From assembly GCA_037074705.1 (NCBI GenBank), contig CM073592.1, positions 55,479,629 to 55,543,628 of the forward strand: 64,000 nt of DNA, read 5' to 3'. This document shows, piece after piece, positions 24,033 through 34,226 of the stretch. The DNA is from Zhengitettix transpicula. Lineage: Eukaryota > Arthropoda > Insecta > Orthoptera > Tetrigidae. Both the position numbers and the translations under genes were made by a program. The notes below the pieces were generated by a model. That model saw nothing but the letters and a program-made list of their open reading frames with translations, did no database searches and had not been told where the DNA came from. The stretch's first letter is position 1. Each line of letters begins with the position of its first letter.

Positions 24033-24081
<49 letters not shown>
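22991..24081. mobile_element. TA-bounded 1.1-kb element, copy 2
   Basis: This is a diverged copy of 20328-21466 in the same orientation with the same TA-rich ends (TATATATATTGTAATA and ATTACAATATATATATA, here with a long TA expansion). A 124-codon frame inside (23614-23988) is not conserved in copy 1 and is not considered a gene. Confidence 0.6.
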
Positions 24082-24085
<4 letters not shown>

Positions 24086-24102
24086 TGACTTTTGAAAAAA
24101 CT

Positions 24103-24264
24103 AATAAATATGTAAACATCAGCCAATTTTAAGTCAAAAAGAAATTTATTAATGTTAAATTAAACAACGTTTATTTTGCGACTTCATCAGGTTCAAGTTT
24201 AAAATTTTAAAGTTAAAAATTAATAAATTTTTTCTGACTTAAAATTGGCTGATGTTTATTTATT
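24103..24264. repeat. Inverted repeat enclosing a broken hammerhead-like motif
   Basis: The left arm 24103-24153 and right arm 24219-24264 are near-perfect reverse complements (core ACATCAGCCAATTTTAAGTC and GACTTAAAATTGGCTGATG). The 65-bp spacer carries CTGATGAAGTCGC on the minus strand, the first half of a hammerhead core. The right arm is the sequence that follows the hammerhead motifs at 21543 and 33978. Confidence 0.7.
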
Positions 24265-24684
24265 TCAGTTTACATTGAATATTTTCGAAATAAGGTAAAA
24301 CAATGAATTTTAAATAACTTTATATAATATTATTAAATTTAACCTACATTTTATGTTTGTGAATAAATTTTTTTGGGTATGAATTTAACGAAATAATGTT
24401 TTTTCTTCAAATTTTCTTTATAGTACTTTGAGTTCATTTAATTGCCTTCTCAACTAAATTGTATACCATTCCTTTCATTTGTAATAGTGGATGATTGCAT
24501 TAGGCTTCTCTCGAATATGTTGCTTTTTGGTAGCAATTTTAAATTTATTTTCTATTGGAACAAAAGATTGGGACATTTAGAAAATTAATAGTATTCATTT
24601 TTTTTAAAAAAAAATTTAAGTTAAAATTTAAGTTATGGTCTCACTTCAAAAAATTATCTATTTATTTATATATTCTGTGAATAT

Positions 24685-24893
24685 TACCTGATGCAGGGTT
24701 TTCTAGGATTTTCCCTGCATTTCTTTAGGCGAATGCCGGGTAGGATCCTTAAACCATAGCCCGGGGGCCCTAGTAACCCTTGGCTACCTTCCTCTACCCT
24801 TCCTCATCCCCCCTTTCAAATCCCTTCCTATGCTATTAAAGGGGAGTTTCCCATTGTGGGTCACCCTCATGTAGCCTGTTGCCCTAAAAAAAA
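24685..24893 (+). repeat. Copy D of the poly(A)-ended repeat family
   Basis: The copy starts ACCTGATGCAGGG and ends TAGCCTGTTGCCCT plus A8 (24886-24893). Only the 3' 210 bp of the family are present, which is a clear 5' truncation. Confidence 0.85.
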
Positions 24894-24904
24894 GTGAAGT
24901 GTTT

Positions 24905-26300
24905 ATTTCTGTCGGCTGAGTTGCCGAAAACAGCAATAATCTTCCTAAGAAATCTATTCAACTCCATCTTATGTTTTAAATACTGGCCTGCACCACTTAA
25001 ATTTGCACAGGTAATACTAATACTAAAACCTGGTAAACCCGCCGAAGAAGTCTAATCATATCGCCCAATCAGTTTATTGTCACAAATTTCTAAATTATTG
25101 GAGAAACTTTTACTAAAAAGATTAAAGGAATTTGATTCGCTAGAGAACTGGATCCCGAATCACCAATTTGGATTCAGAAAGTACCACGTAACAATTCAAC
25201 AATGCCATCGAGTAGTAAATATAATCTCCACGACCTTTGAAAACAAAGCTTATTGTCCGTCAATTTTTATAGACGTACAGCAGGCTTTTGACTAGGTCTG
25301 GCACGATGGGCTCCTACTCGAGATAAAGTCATCTCTGTTAAGCAAAATTTACCTTCTTATGAAGTCATACCTGTCCGACAGATTCTTCCAAATAAAATAT
25401 GGTCAATGGTATTCTATAATCCACCCAATTACTTTCGGTGTACCCCAGGGAAGTGTGCTGAGACCTATACTATATCAGTTATATACAGCGGACATCCCCA
25501 CAACAGCTGACGACACCGTCCTCCTACCTCAACATACCGACCCACACATGGTCTCCTCAAACCTTCAAACCCTTTTATCCCTTCTTCAAGTATGGCTCAA
25601 TAAATGGCGGATCAATGTCAATGAAGCGAAAAGTACACAAGTCATCTTCACATTAAATCGTTCAGAATGTCCGTCAGTGTCCATAAAAAATATATAAATC
25701 CCACAGTCAAACGAAGTTCGCTATCTGGGTATACAATTGGACCATAAACTAACGTGGAAAAAACATATTAAAAAAAAGGAATGAATCCGACCAGCGACTG
25801 AGAAAAATGTACTGGGCACTGGGGAGAAGATCTTGTTTATCGCTTGAAAACAAAATCTTAGTCTTCAAAGCAATAATAAAGCCAATTTGGACATATGGCA
25901 TTGCGCTATGGGGGGCTGCTCTTGCAAATCCAACATCATCCAACGATTTCAATCCAAAACACTCAGAATGCTCGTAAATGCACCTTGGTACAAATACACC
26001 TTGATGCAATCGAACATTACATACGGACCTGTGAAAGCCAACTGTTCAAGAAGAATGCACCAACCGGAGTGCCAGCCACTTCCTTCGTCTCCAACTTCAC
26101 CCAACCGAACTAGTGTTAACCCTGCAACAGTAAACTCCAGAACAAGAAATGGCCGAATGACCTGAAAGCAGTATAAGTTCACAATCCGGATAACGTCATT
26201 GGATGGGTATCCGCTCACGTTATTGTATTACTGTATCATGACATTAACTCACGGAACATGTATTATATAGTTCTGATTGTTAATTTTCTAATAAAAAGTT
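24905..26300 (+). pseudogene. Jockey-like LINE reverse transcriptase fragment, copy 1
   Basis: This is a remnant of a non-LTR retrotransposon RT. Blocks in order: PAPLKFAQVILILKPGKP near 24990, SYRPISLLSQ (with a preceding stop) near 25050, and LLEKLLLKRL. Then come HQFGFRKYHVT, SIFIDVQQAFD (25261, RT motif A, followed by a stop), GVPQGSVLRPILYQLYTADI (25438) and PTTADDTVLL (motif C region). NEVRYLGIQLD, HKLTWKKHI and TYGIALWG follow further on. Several stops and frameshifts inactivate it. The 3' end is TTTTCTAATAAAAA at about 26286-26300. It begins just after the poly(A) tail of repeat copy D, and a near-identical shorter copy follows at 26627. Same strand as the anoctamin gene. Confidence 0.88.
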
Positions 26301-26626
26301 TTCGATTTAAGAAGTTTTCAACGGTCATGCATTATCACTGTTTCATGGCAAATGCCTTTGCAAAATAAACGTGAATAAAAAATTGTTTATAGTAATTAAG
26401 ACAAAGCTAGAACTGATTTAAGTTTATCATGAATTAGAACGATCAGCATTCAAATACAAGTCAATAACTGAGACCCCCTGTTTTGTTTACGAAATAGCCT
26501 GGAAAACGTATTTTAAATTCATATTACAAGTTTTACGTGAATATAATATTTGACGATTGAACTGAAAATTATAAAAATATTATCTGCTTGAAGAAATTGA
26601 AGAGAATATTAGGAACTCGCATGTGA

Positions 26627-27553
26627 CATACTTTCAAATAAAATATGGTCAATGCTATTCTCTAATCCATCCAATTACTTCCGGTGTACCCCTGGGAAGT
26701 GTACTGGGACCTATACTATATCAATTATATACAGCGGACATCCCCACAACAGCTGACGACATCGTCCTGCTATCTAAATGTACCGACCCACACATGGACT
26801 CCACAAACCTTCAAACCCATTTATCCCTCCTTGAAGTATGGTTCAATAAATGGCGGATCAAAGTCAATAAAGCGGAAAGTACACAAGGCAACTTCAAACT
26901 AAATCGTTCAGAATGTCCATCAGTGTCCATAAACAATATAGAAATCCCACAATCAAACGAAGTTCGCTATCTGGGTCTACATTTAGACAAAAAACTAACG
27001 TAAAAAAAACATATTAAAAAAAAGGAAGGAATCCGACCTGCGACTGACAAAAATGTACTGGGCACTAGGGAGAAGATCGTGTTTATCGCTTGAAAACAAA
27101 ATCTGACTCTACATAGCTATAATAAACCAATTTGGACATATTTCATTGAGCTAAGGGGCTGCTCTTGCAAAACCAATGTCAACATCATCCAACGATTTCA
27201 ATCTAAAACACTCAGAATGCTTGTAAAGGCACCTTGGTACGTCAGCAATCGAACATTACATACGGACTTCGGAATGCCAACCGTTCAAGAAGAATGCACC
27301 AACCGGAGTGCCGGCCACTTCCTGCGTCTCCAACTTCACCCAAACGAACTAGCGGCCAGCCTGCAACGTGACCCTCCCTACAGAAGACTTCAGAATAAGA
27401 AATGGCCGAATGACCTGAAAGCTGTATAAGTTCACAACCCGCTTAACTTCATTGGATGGGTATCCGCTCACGTTATTGTATTATTGTGTCATCACATTAA
27501 CTCATCGAACATATACTATATAGTACTGATTGTTAATTTTCTAATAAATAAAA
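26627..27553 (+). pseudogene. Jockey-like LINE reverse transcriptase fragment, copy 2
   Basis: This 5'-truncated copy of the same LINE as 24905-26300 starts at FQIKYGQCYSLIHPITSGVP. It runs through GSVLGPILYQLYTADIPTTA, DDIVLL, LEVWFNKWRIKVNKAESTQ, NEVRYLGLHLD and the C-terminal PWY...TLHTDFGMPTV block to the shared 3' tail TTTTCTAATAAATAAAA. The frame has a stop at 27001 and later frameshifts. Its 3' end lies about 45 bp upstream of the last anoctamin exon, and it carries overlapping AATAAA hexamers at 27543 and 27547. Confidence 0.88.
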
Positions 27554-27565
27554 AATTATGTCGGC

Positions 27566-27600
27566 TATTTAACGTTGTTACTTTGTGTGTTGTTTCAGAG
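27566..27600 (+). promoter_or_regulatory. Acceptor of the last anoctamin exon, tandem AGAG
   Basis: TTTAAC (27568-27573) is the likely branch site. It is followed by a T/G-rich tract and TTTCAGAG. Use of the first AG (27597-27598) continues the basic frame RMLKNRRHMLTRKYR. Use of the second AG (27599-27600) would shift the frame by two bases. Confidence 0.5.
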
Positions 27601-27673
27601 GATGTTGAAGAACCGTCGCCACATGCTGACGAGGAAGTACCGCACCATCCACGGTCCTCACAACCGCAGCTAG
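27599..27673 (+). CDS. Anoctamin (ANO8/ANO10-like), last coding exon
   Basis: From the phase-0 junction after ALKNE, the exon reads RMLKNRRHMLTRKYRTIHGP and HNRS, then TAG at 27671-27673. A short, basic cytosolic tail follows TM10, comparable in length to ANO10 and much shorter than the long C-tail of vertebrate ANO8. GC-rich codons (CGC, CTG, ACG, CAC) match the other exons. A frame using the downstream AG stays open for 40 codons, starts DVEEPSPHADEEV and ends in a hydrophobic stretch LVLVCLLCVASFVAFLD. I prefer the basic tail because it resembles the charged post-TM10 tails of the family, but sequence alone does not settle it. Confidence 0.75.
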   Translation, partial: RMLKNRRHMLTRKYRTIHGPHNRS

Positions 27674-28085
27674 TCCTCGTCTGCCTGCTTTGCGTCGCTT
27701 CCTTCGTTGCCTTCCTAGACTGACAGCTAGACTGAGATTTTTACACTTTTCTCAAATGATATTTATGAAAACGCTCGCACGAGTACTTAAAAAAAACGTC
27801 TGGAATTAAATTATTGAACTTAGATAAATTTTTGATACGGACTTAACATTTGTACAGTTTTATTGTGTTGTTGATGTTATACTATGTTAATACTTGCAAA
27901 CAGAAAGTTTATTTTGAAAATATAGAGTTTGTGTTAATAACATGAATTATTTAATTGGTCAGAAACCCTCTTGAAGTAAACGGTAGAGATGACTATGTTA
28001 CGATCCAATGTAAACACGCGGAGAATATAGATCCATAAAAACAGTAATAGGAAACAACAAATAAAGAGAGAAGAACGTGCATAAA
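27674..28085 (+). other. Probable 3' UTR of the anoctamin gene
   Basis: AT-rich sequence follows the stop. Candidate poly(A) signals are ATTAAA at 27805-27810 and AATAAA at 28060-28065; which is used cannot be told. Confidence 0.45.
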
Positions 28086-28199
28086 TAGACTTCTCATGTA
28101 AAAATTTAATCTGATATTTAATAATAATTAAATGAATTATAACATGTATAAATTTGTTCAATGACTACATTAAAGTTACAAATATTGATACATAATTAG

Positions 28200-28240
28200 A
28201 AACAACGATTAGTCCCTAATTTGAGACATCATCAGGTGAT
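28200..28240 (-). ncRNA. Hammerhead-ribozyme-like motif, second core box lost
   Basis: On the minus strand CTGATGA is followed by GTCTC-AAATTA-GGGAC (stem II, one G-T pair), then TAATCGTTG where GAAACGTTG is expected. The flanking order matches the other copies, and it is probably inactive. Confidence 0.4.
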
Positions 28241-28982
28241 ACATAATATTAATTCAAAAAGATGAGACGTAATATAATAAACATGATGGATATAAAAATA
28301 TTATTCATTGATGTTAAATTTTGATTCAAAAAATTAATTAAAAACATTTTAACATGGCGAGAAAATCTAAATTTGTTACAATAAATTAAATCTTAAATTT
28401 GGATTCTAAACGGTACCAATGAAATTAAATGGTCTGGCAGCCATGCCAGTTACAGCCAAATTCGATATTTAGTAAAAAATAAAACTTACATTGTCAATTT
28501 AAATTTAACACAAACAAAGATAAAATGGGTGGACCTGATAACGGAATAAGAAAAAATAATTATATTTTCATTTCAATATTTCCAATGTTAATTGAAACTT
28601 AACAATTAATGATATTTACCTTTCCTGACTTTTTGGCCGATATAATTTTTGCTTCTAAAAATTTGTAACGTAATCACGTGGACACCTAAACTCATAGGAT
28701 CGTGAAAATCTCAGTATATAATTAAAATTTCTGTTAAAAAAAATATCTTGAAAATACATACTTTTTTATGTTTTTTTGCAATGATTAAATTTTTTCTCTA
28801 AGGATTTTGTTTCATTAAAAAAAATTTATCTCTACTTTATTAAATTTAATTACATATATTGAAGTATTTATTAATAATTCGAATTGCTTTTTAGGTTATC
28901 TGCATGTCCGGGATAGTAAAATAGAACCATGGTATTAAAACAATTTCATTTGTATGTAATTATTTCAACAATTTTTAACACC

Positions 28983-30084
28983 AGCGGGTGACGAAGTGTT
29001 GATGCACTTTACATTGCGTAGTCAGAGTTCACCTCTGGTTTGTTGACTTGCCGTTGCGGTGTGATTTTTTTGGTGTGACCACAGAGAAGGCAGTAGGTCA
29101 TCTACAAACGTTATACATCAGTTCGTGCGACGTCATCTCCTTCGGTCTGGCTGATTTTTCAAAACGACTACCGGTTTCTCATTCAGGGTGCACGTTTATG
29201 TACTTCTGCTTCACCGCAACCTGGGAAAAAGTTCCCCAAAACATAAATTAATTGGTGGACACAGACGTATACCCGATTCTCTGCACGTGCATGAAAACCA
29301 GACTCGGTGCTCCTAAGCACTTGTGTCAACAACGATCACCTAGGTCTCAAAACAACTGTCCAGAAACAATATGTCTGCAGCACTGCATCCCCGTTTCTGG
29401 GGATGGACTTGCAAAACATTTTTTGATGCATCGGACTATACTTAGTCTCTGTTCTCAAATCTAATAAATAAAACAGAGTGTTTTTTATGTATGTTCCGCA
29501 TACAAATCTACTCCCGTGGAGAAATAGACACCAAATTTCCAGTTCTTTGTGACCAGGAAACAAACACTGTTGGGGTGAGTTACATCTACATCCTCCAATA
29601 TTTGAAACATTCAAACATGCTTAAACGGCAGATATTTCAGTCGGATAAATATTGTTAGAGGTCAAAGAGATTTATAGTGTTTCTACCAATGTTATGTGTA
29701 TATAATTTCCACCCTTTTCAACATGAGAAGGGACACACTTCGGGGTGGGGGTGGAGTGACATTACATAAAACTATCGCAAAAACAATCGATATTGGAGTC
29801 GAATCTGCGGTTTTGGTTGTCGTTGAGTTTAATTATGACATTCAACTTGCCGTTTAACTCCCCCAAGCGAGGGCGACGGAGGTGGAAACTCATAGTTTCG
29901 TGGAATTAATATTTGTCTGGGTCAATGAAATTGATAGTAATTCTTCTGATGTTATTTGCGCATAATTTCAACCCCTTTCGAGGTGAACAGATTTAGGGAT
30001 AGGGGTCGAGGTTCGTTACATAAAAATAACGCAAAAGCAACAGAGATTAGAGTAAAATCAGGGCAACGCCGGACACCCAGCTAG
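28983..30084 (+). mobile_element. Possible Helitron-type or other non-coding transposon remnant
   Basis: A GC-richer 1.1-kb block contains two diverged internal repeats, each reading roughly GTTACATAAAA, ATCGCAAAA, CAACGAGATT, GAGTC. It ends GGCAACGCCGGACACCCAG followed by CTAG at 30081-30084. Ending in CTAG after a GC-rich, partly self-complementary stretch is typical of Helitrons. The 5' end is uncertain and no Rep/helicase frame is present. Small open frames inside have no recognised product. Confidence 0.3.
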
Positions 30085-30167
30085 TATAGAATAAATTAAT
30101 ACGAATCCTTCAGAACACGAACTCATCAATTACAATGACAAATAATTTGTATTCCTCATATATTCAA

Positions 30168-30792
30168 TTAATATTTACAGATAATTAAGATGACAATAAT
30201 TCCAAAAAACTACTACAGTCTCATAATATCGCTTATTATATTTGGTGGCTTTCGACTCACATAATGATTCCATTTTAAATGTTTATTCGAACGATCCCAA
30301 ACACGTTATTTACAACCAGACAAATAATTCAAATTTTTAGCTTTAAATTTAACAAATAAATATTCTGAAACAAAAAGTATTAAAAAGTTAAAATTATAGT
30401 TTATTTCTCATGAAAATTAATTTTAAATTATGGTTTATTAATCTTAATAAATATTATAATACTATCAAAGTCACATATAGAACTATCTTTGGTTATATCT
30501 ACAACTCTTTGAATTGTGTTTACTATATACATGTCATTTGACGATCGTCTTTTGTATGGACCGTATCGTAAATGTGTTTTGAAGCTATAACTTCTATCTT
30601 ATACATTTTTTGAAAAAGGTATGAGTTGCTAAGTAATTATTCATTATGTAATTTTTAAATATTGTGTTTCTTCTTATATGTTTATGTTATGCTTCAGAAT
30701 TATTTGTTTGGACGAGTTGCCAAAGCTACCAAATTTAATGATACACGATTTTATTGAGACTGTAGTATTGGAATTATTTACAGATAATATTT
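30168..30792. repeat. Inverted repeat pair, 70-85-bp arms, 470-bp spacer
   Basis: The left arm 30168-30252 and right arm 30722-30792 are diverged reverse complements, sharing AAAGCYACCAAAT, GAGACTGTAGTA and GGAATTATT, then ACAGATAAT. The spacer is AT-rich with no frame. It could be a MITE or a head-to-head pseudo-LTR arrangement. Confidence 0.55.
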
Positions 30793-31029
30793 TTACATAA
30801 TTTATGGTCATTTTTCGTAAAATTCATATATTATTACTATTGTTGTCAGAAATTTTTCTCATTATATATTTTACTCTGGTCTTCATTTGATAAAATGTAT
30901 TCAACGTTATTTCTTAATGTCATGTTTTATTCTTCTGTGTGAACACGTAAATCGTAAAATTGAACCGTGATACTAAAACAATTTCATATGTATATAATTA
31001 TTTAAAATACTAATAACTATGAAATGTCG

Positions 31030-32320
31030 ATATTGTATTACTATGGAAACGTTTTGATTTGATTGTTCACGTTTGTTTATCACAGTATTTTTCCGAGATC
31101 TCATTTCATGTTAATCGGAAATTCATAAAATTCCTACGTCGTGATTCGGGAGAATTTCCGGCGAATTTAATGCGATAAAATTGTAACCAGTAACTTGAAA
31201 CTGCATACGCTGTATTGATTGTTTAATTATTTACTTCGTTGAAAAACTGTCAAGAGGCGGTCTGAGAATCTAAGACTTCTTAAATAATTTCGCAAATTTT
31301 CATAGTTTATTTAATTTGAAAATAAAAAATGTTTCGAGTGTAACGACCAATTAAACCATCATGAGTTGAAAATAATAAAAACCAGTACTAAGTTCTCAGA
31401 ATAAATTAATGGTGTTGTGAACCTGGATTAATAAGTAACAAAATGTTTCTTACTTCGCGAAGCACAAGCGAGTGTCGGATTAAGTTGCCAGAAGCTTGCG
31501 GTAACAGAACCTAGAGTCTTATTTAATTCCCGAGGGATTTTGTTGTTGTTAAAATAAGCTCAATTACCCTACTTCTCCCTAGACAACTTCGCTGATGACA
31601 GGCCTTTATTCAATTTTCGATGGGGTTATCCTCGGAAAGGATCCCGGGGGAAATTCAGCGATGTTCGAACATTATAAAAGACTGGATTACTTTGCAATAA
31701 CAAGAATAATTGTCGTAATAGTAATGTATTACTGTTGTCTGTAATAATTCAAAACGCAGAATGTTCTCAATTTTATTTAGTATAATATTTATTTTGGGCC
31801 ATAGACATATATCCCTTTGACGGCGACAATCTTCCGAGACGGGGCATTGTTATCTTTGGTTTATCTGGTCATCTGCTACCAAAATTAAAATTATACATCG
31901 TTATGAGAACAAGCACGAATCATGTATCATTAATTGATGGTATCGTTAAGATATTTTAAATAATTATTGTCGTGTAGAGAGCACCGAAGCAATATGTTAT
32001 TGACTGAGGGAGTCGCATATATACATGTAGGCCTAATTGTCTTCCGGAATTTCATGGAGATTGAATTATTAATTGTCGTTTGGAGACAAGTTATCTTAAG
32101 AGAGGCTTCGTTGTTTGGCAGCCTAATTTTCAGACAGGCAGATTTGACGAGATCAGCTTGCGCGGATCCGGGGACTACGATTTGATCGCCACCTGGACAG
32201 ACGTTTTTACGTATTGTGAAGAAATGGAAATATCTGTCGTGATGCCATTTTTTTATTCTAGAGTGAAACTGATAATTCAACAAAATGACCCTGAAATACA
32301 ATTAATGTTTAAGAGCTATA
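31030..32320. other. Intergenic DNA, nothing recognised
   Basis: Mixed-composition intergenic DNA includes short open frames at 31930-32343 on both strands. None has start context, splice sites or motifs that would support a gene. Confidence 0.5.
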
Positions 32321-32327
32321 AATGCTA

Positions 32328-32886
32328 TTTTTTTGGAGTGTAGACAGGCTATATATAGGGTAATCCACATAGTGGCAACTCCCCTCTTATAGCATAGAAA
32401 AGGGATTTGAAAGGGGGGATGTGGAAGGGTAGAGGAAGGTAGCCAAGGGTTAACTAGAGCCCCCGGGCTATGGTTTAAGGATCCTACCCGGAATACGCCT
32501 AAGGAAATGCAGGAAAAACCCTAGAAAACCTGCATCAGGTAGGTCGGGCATTGGGTACTTGTCCCACGCCCTTCAGATAGCGGTAGAGGAGTTTGCTGTG
32601 GGGACGCAGCATTCCCTTCTCCGTGCCTCGACCAGTTTAGGCGGCAGCTGGCCGACTATTCCAATGGGAATAGCGAACAACTCTTACCGTATGCCCAAGG
32701 TCTGAGACCCCGGAACATACACCTCTCAAAACATGCCGAGGTGCCTCGGCTTGTGGGAACCTTAGTTCAAAAACGGAGAGGAAAAGGCATACCCAAAGGT
32801 AGCCCCTTCGTATCTCTCCTACAAGGTTCTGCCTGCGAGAGAACATCCCTCGCAGGTACTGCCTGCGAGAGAATAGCCCTCGCAGA
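32328..32886 (-). repeat. Copy E of the poly(A)-ended repeat family
   Basis: A T7 run (32328-32334) is followed by TAGACAGGCTATATATAGGG and TAATCCACATAGTGGC, then the full body. It ends in CTGCGAGAGAACATCCC, TCGCAGG and a second CTGCGAGAGAA unit. With copy A it is the longest member. It shares a subfamily-specific tail (TAGACAGGCTATATATAGGG) with copy F. Confidence 0.8.
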
Positions 32887-33965
32887 CTCTATATAAACGC
32901 TTTTATTATAATTTCTTTATTATTATTATTGTTTTCTAGTTACGAGAGTTAGTATAATAAAAAAATAAACCAATAATAAGTTTCAATATTTTATTAATTT
33001 ATTATCCTTCCAACCTATCGATCGTCTCTATCAAAATCATCTTAAAATAAATTTTTACTGTTCAGCGTCATTTTTAAATATCCGGCATGTGAATATTTGA
33101 TATTTTAATAGCTCTCAAATAATCCTTTTACTGATTTTTACAGATTCTTTCGGACAGAAAATAATTTGGAGGCTGAAAATCGGGCTATTTTTTTATCAAA
33201 TTTTTATGCATCGGATTGCAAAAAATATATTCCAGTATTTACGTAACGAGAGTTTTATCATGCCATCGCCATCTTAATTATATTTCTTGATAAATCTAAG
33301 CACATTGGCCACTGATATTTAATAAAAATATTATTACATCGATACTTAATCGTCTTTAATTATTATACTAAACTTTTCTGCGAGACTATAATCGATGCAG
33401 ATGTTCAGAATTAGAAAATTTTGTAATAGTGTAGTATATTAATAACTAAAAATAATTCGAGTACCAGTCTTCAAAATATTTTCTTTTGCTAAAATAATTC
33501 AATTCTTTTTTTAAAAAAAAAGACATGATATTTTTAAATTTTTTTTATTAACCTCAATGCTTGCATACAACATTTCATTGTCTTCACACCAGTTATTATC
33601 AAATCATGAAATATATTATGAAAATGTAAACATTTTACATAAGTACGAGGGGACGAAATAAATGGTTTGAAAATTAATTGTTTGTTAAAAATTTTTTTAG
33701 ATATTGGATTCCTGTTAAATTGTAAATGTTTTTGCAAAAAACATTTTTTGTCTTTAGATGACTATGGAAATATTGCCGAAAGCTCCAAATTCAAAATTAA
33801 AGAATTTGAAAATGATTAATAAATTTTTTCATTCAATTTGGAGATGACTAACTATTTGGGCTAATACAAAAATAATATATTTTCAGTCAAAAAAACTCAA
33901 TTTTTTGTTTTCTGCTAAATTATTTCTTAAAAATTTTAATCTTATCATTGTGTTTTTTTGTAGTT

Positions 33966-34020
33966 TTAAATTGGAACCTGACGAGGTCGCAATTTAAGCG
34001 ATGAAACGTTGTTAATTTAA
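33966..34020 (+). ncRNA. Hammerhead-ribozyme-like motif, both core boxes and stem II intact
   Basis: CTGACGA (33978-33984) is followed by a 5-bp stem II, GTCGC-AATTTAA-GCGAT (one G-T pair). Then GAAAC (34003-34007) and GTTGTT follow, giving the 2-bp A-C/G-T stem III seen in other copies. It is one of the best-preserved copies. The following 60 bp match 21573-21640 and 24219-24264. Stem I pairing was not evident by eye, so self-cleavage is unproven. Confidence 0.5.
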
Positions 34021-34164
34021 TAAATTTTCTTTTTTTTCTCACAGTAAAATTGACTGACGTGTATTTATTTATTAGTTTTCACATTAGTCAGAATACGTAT
34101 TTATATAGATTTCTAATATATTTTCTTCGTTTTTTTGTTAACCGTTGACATTTACCAGAACTGC

Positions 34165-34226
34165 AGCCGTTGAGCAGTTTTCAACGTGACTTTTTGTACT
34201 TTCCGCATAGGAACGTCATCAGGATT
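34165..34226 (-). repeat. Hammerhead-like relic, different subfamily
   Basis: The minus strand reads CTGATGACGTTCCTATGCGG, then AAAGTAC and AAAAAGTCACGTTG. CTGATGA and a TTCC/GGAA stem remain, but the GAAAC box is disrupted. The GTCACGTTGAAAAC sequence downstream differs from the main group. Confidence 0.35.

Larger units (their letters stand above)
14843..27598 (+). other. Last anoctamin intron (12.8 kb), transposon-rich
   Basis: The intron starts GTGAGT and ends TTGTGTGTTGTTTCAG. It contains the Tc1-like relic, repeat copies C and D, the twin TA-bounded elements, hammerhead-like motifs, a compound microsatellite and two LINE fragments, all listed separately. Stretches such as 16650-18600 and 22300-22980 are AT-rich with nothing recognisable. 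Confidence 0.85.

Noticed and set aside
32080..32343. 87-codon + frame next to repeat copy E
   Set aside because: It runs into the repeat tail, has no recognisable domain, and overlaps a minus-strand frame of equal quality.
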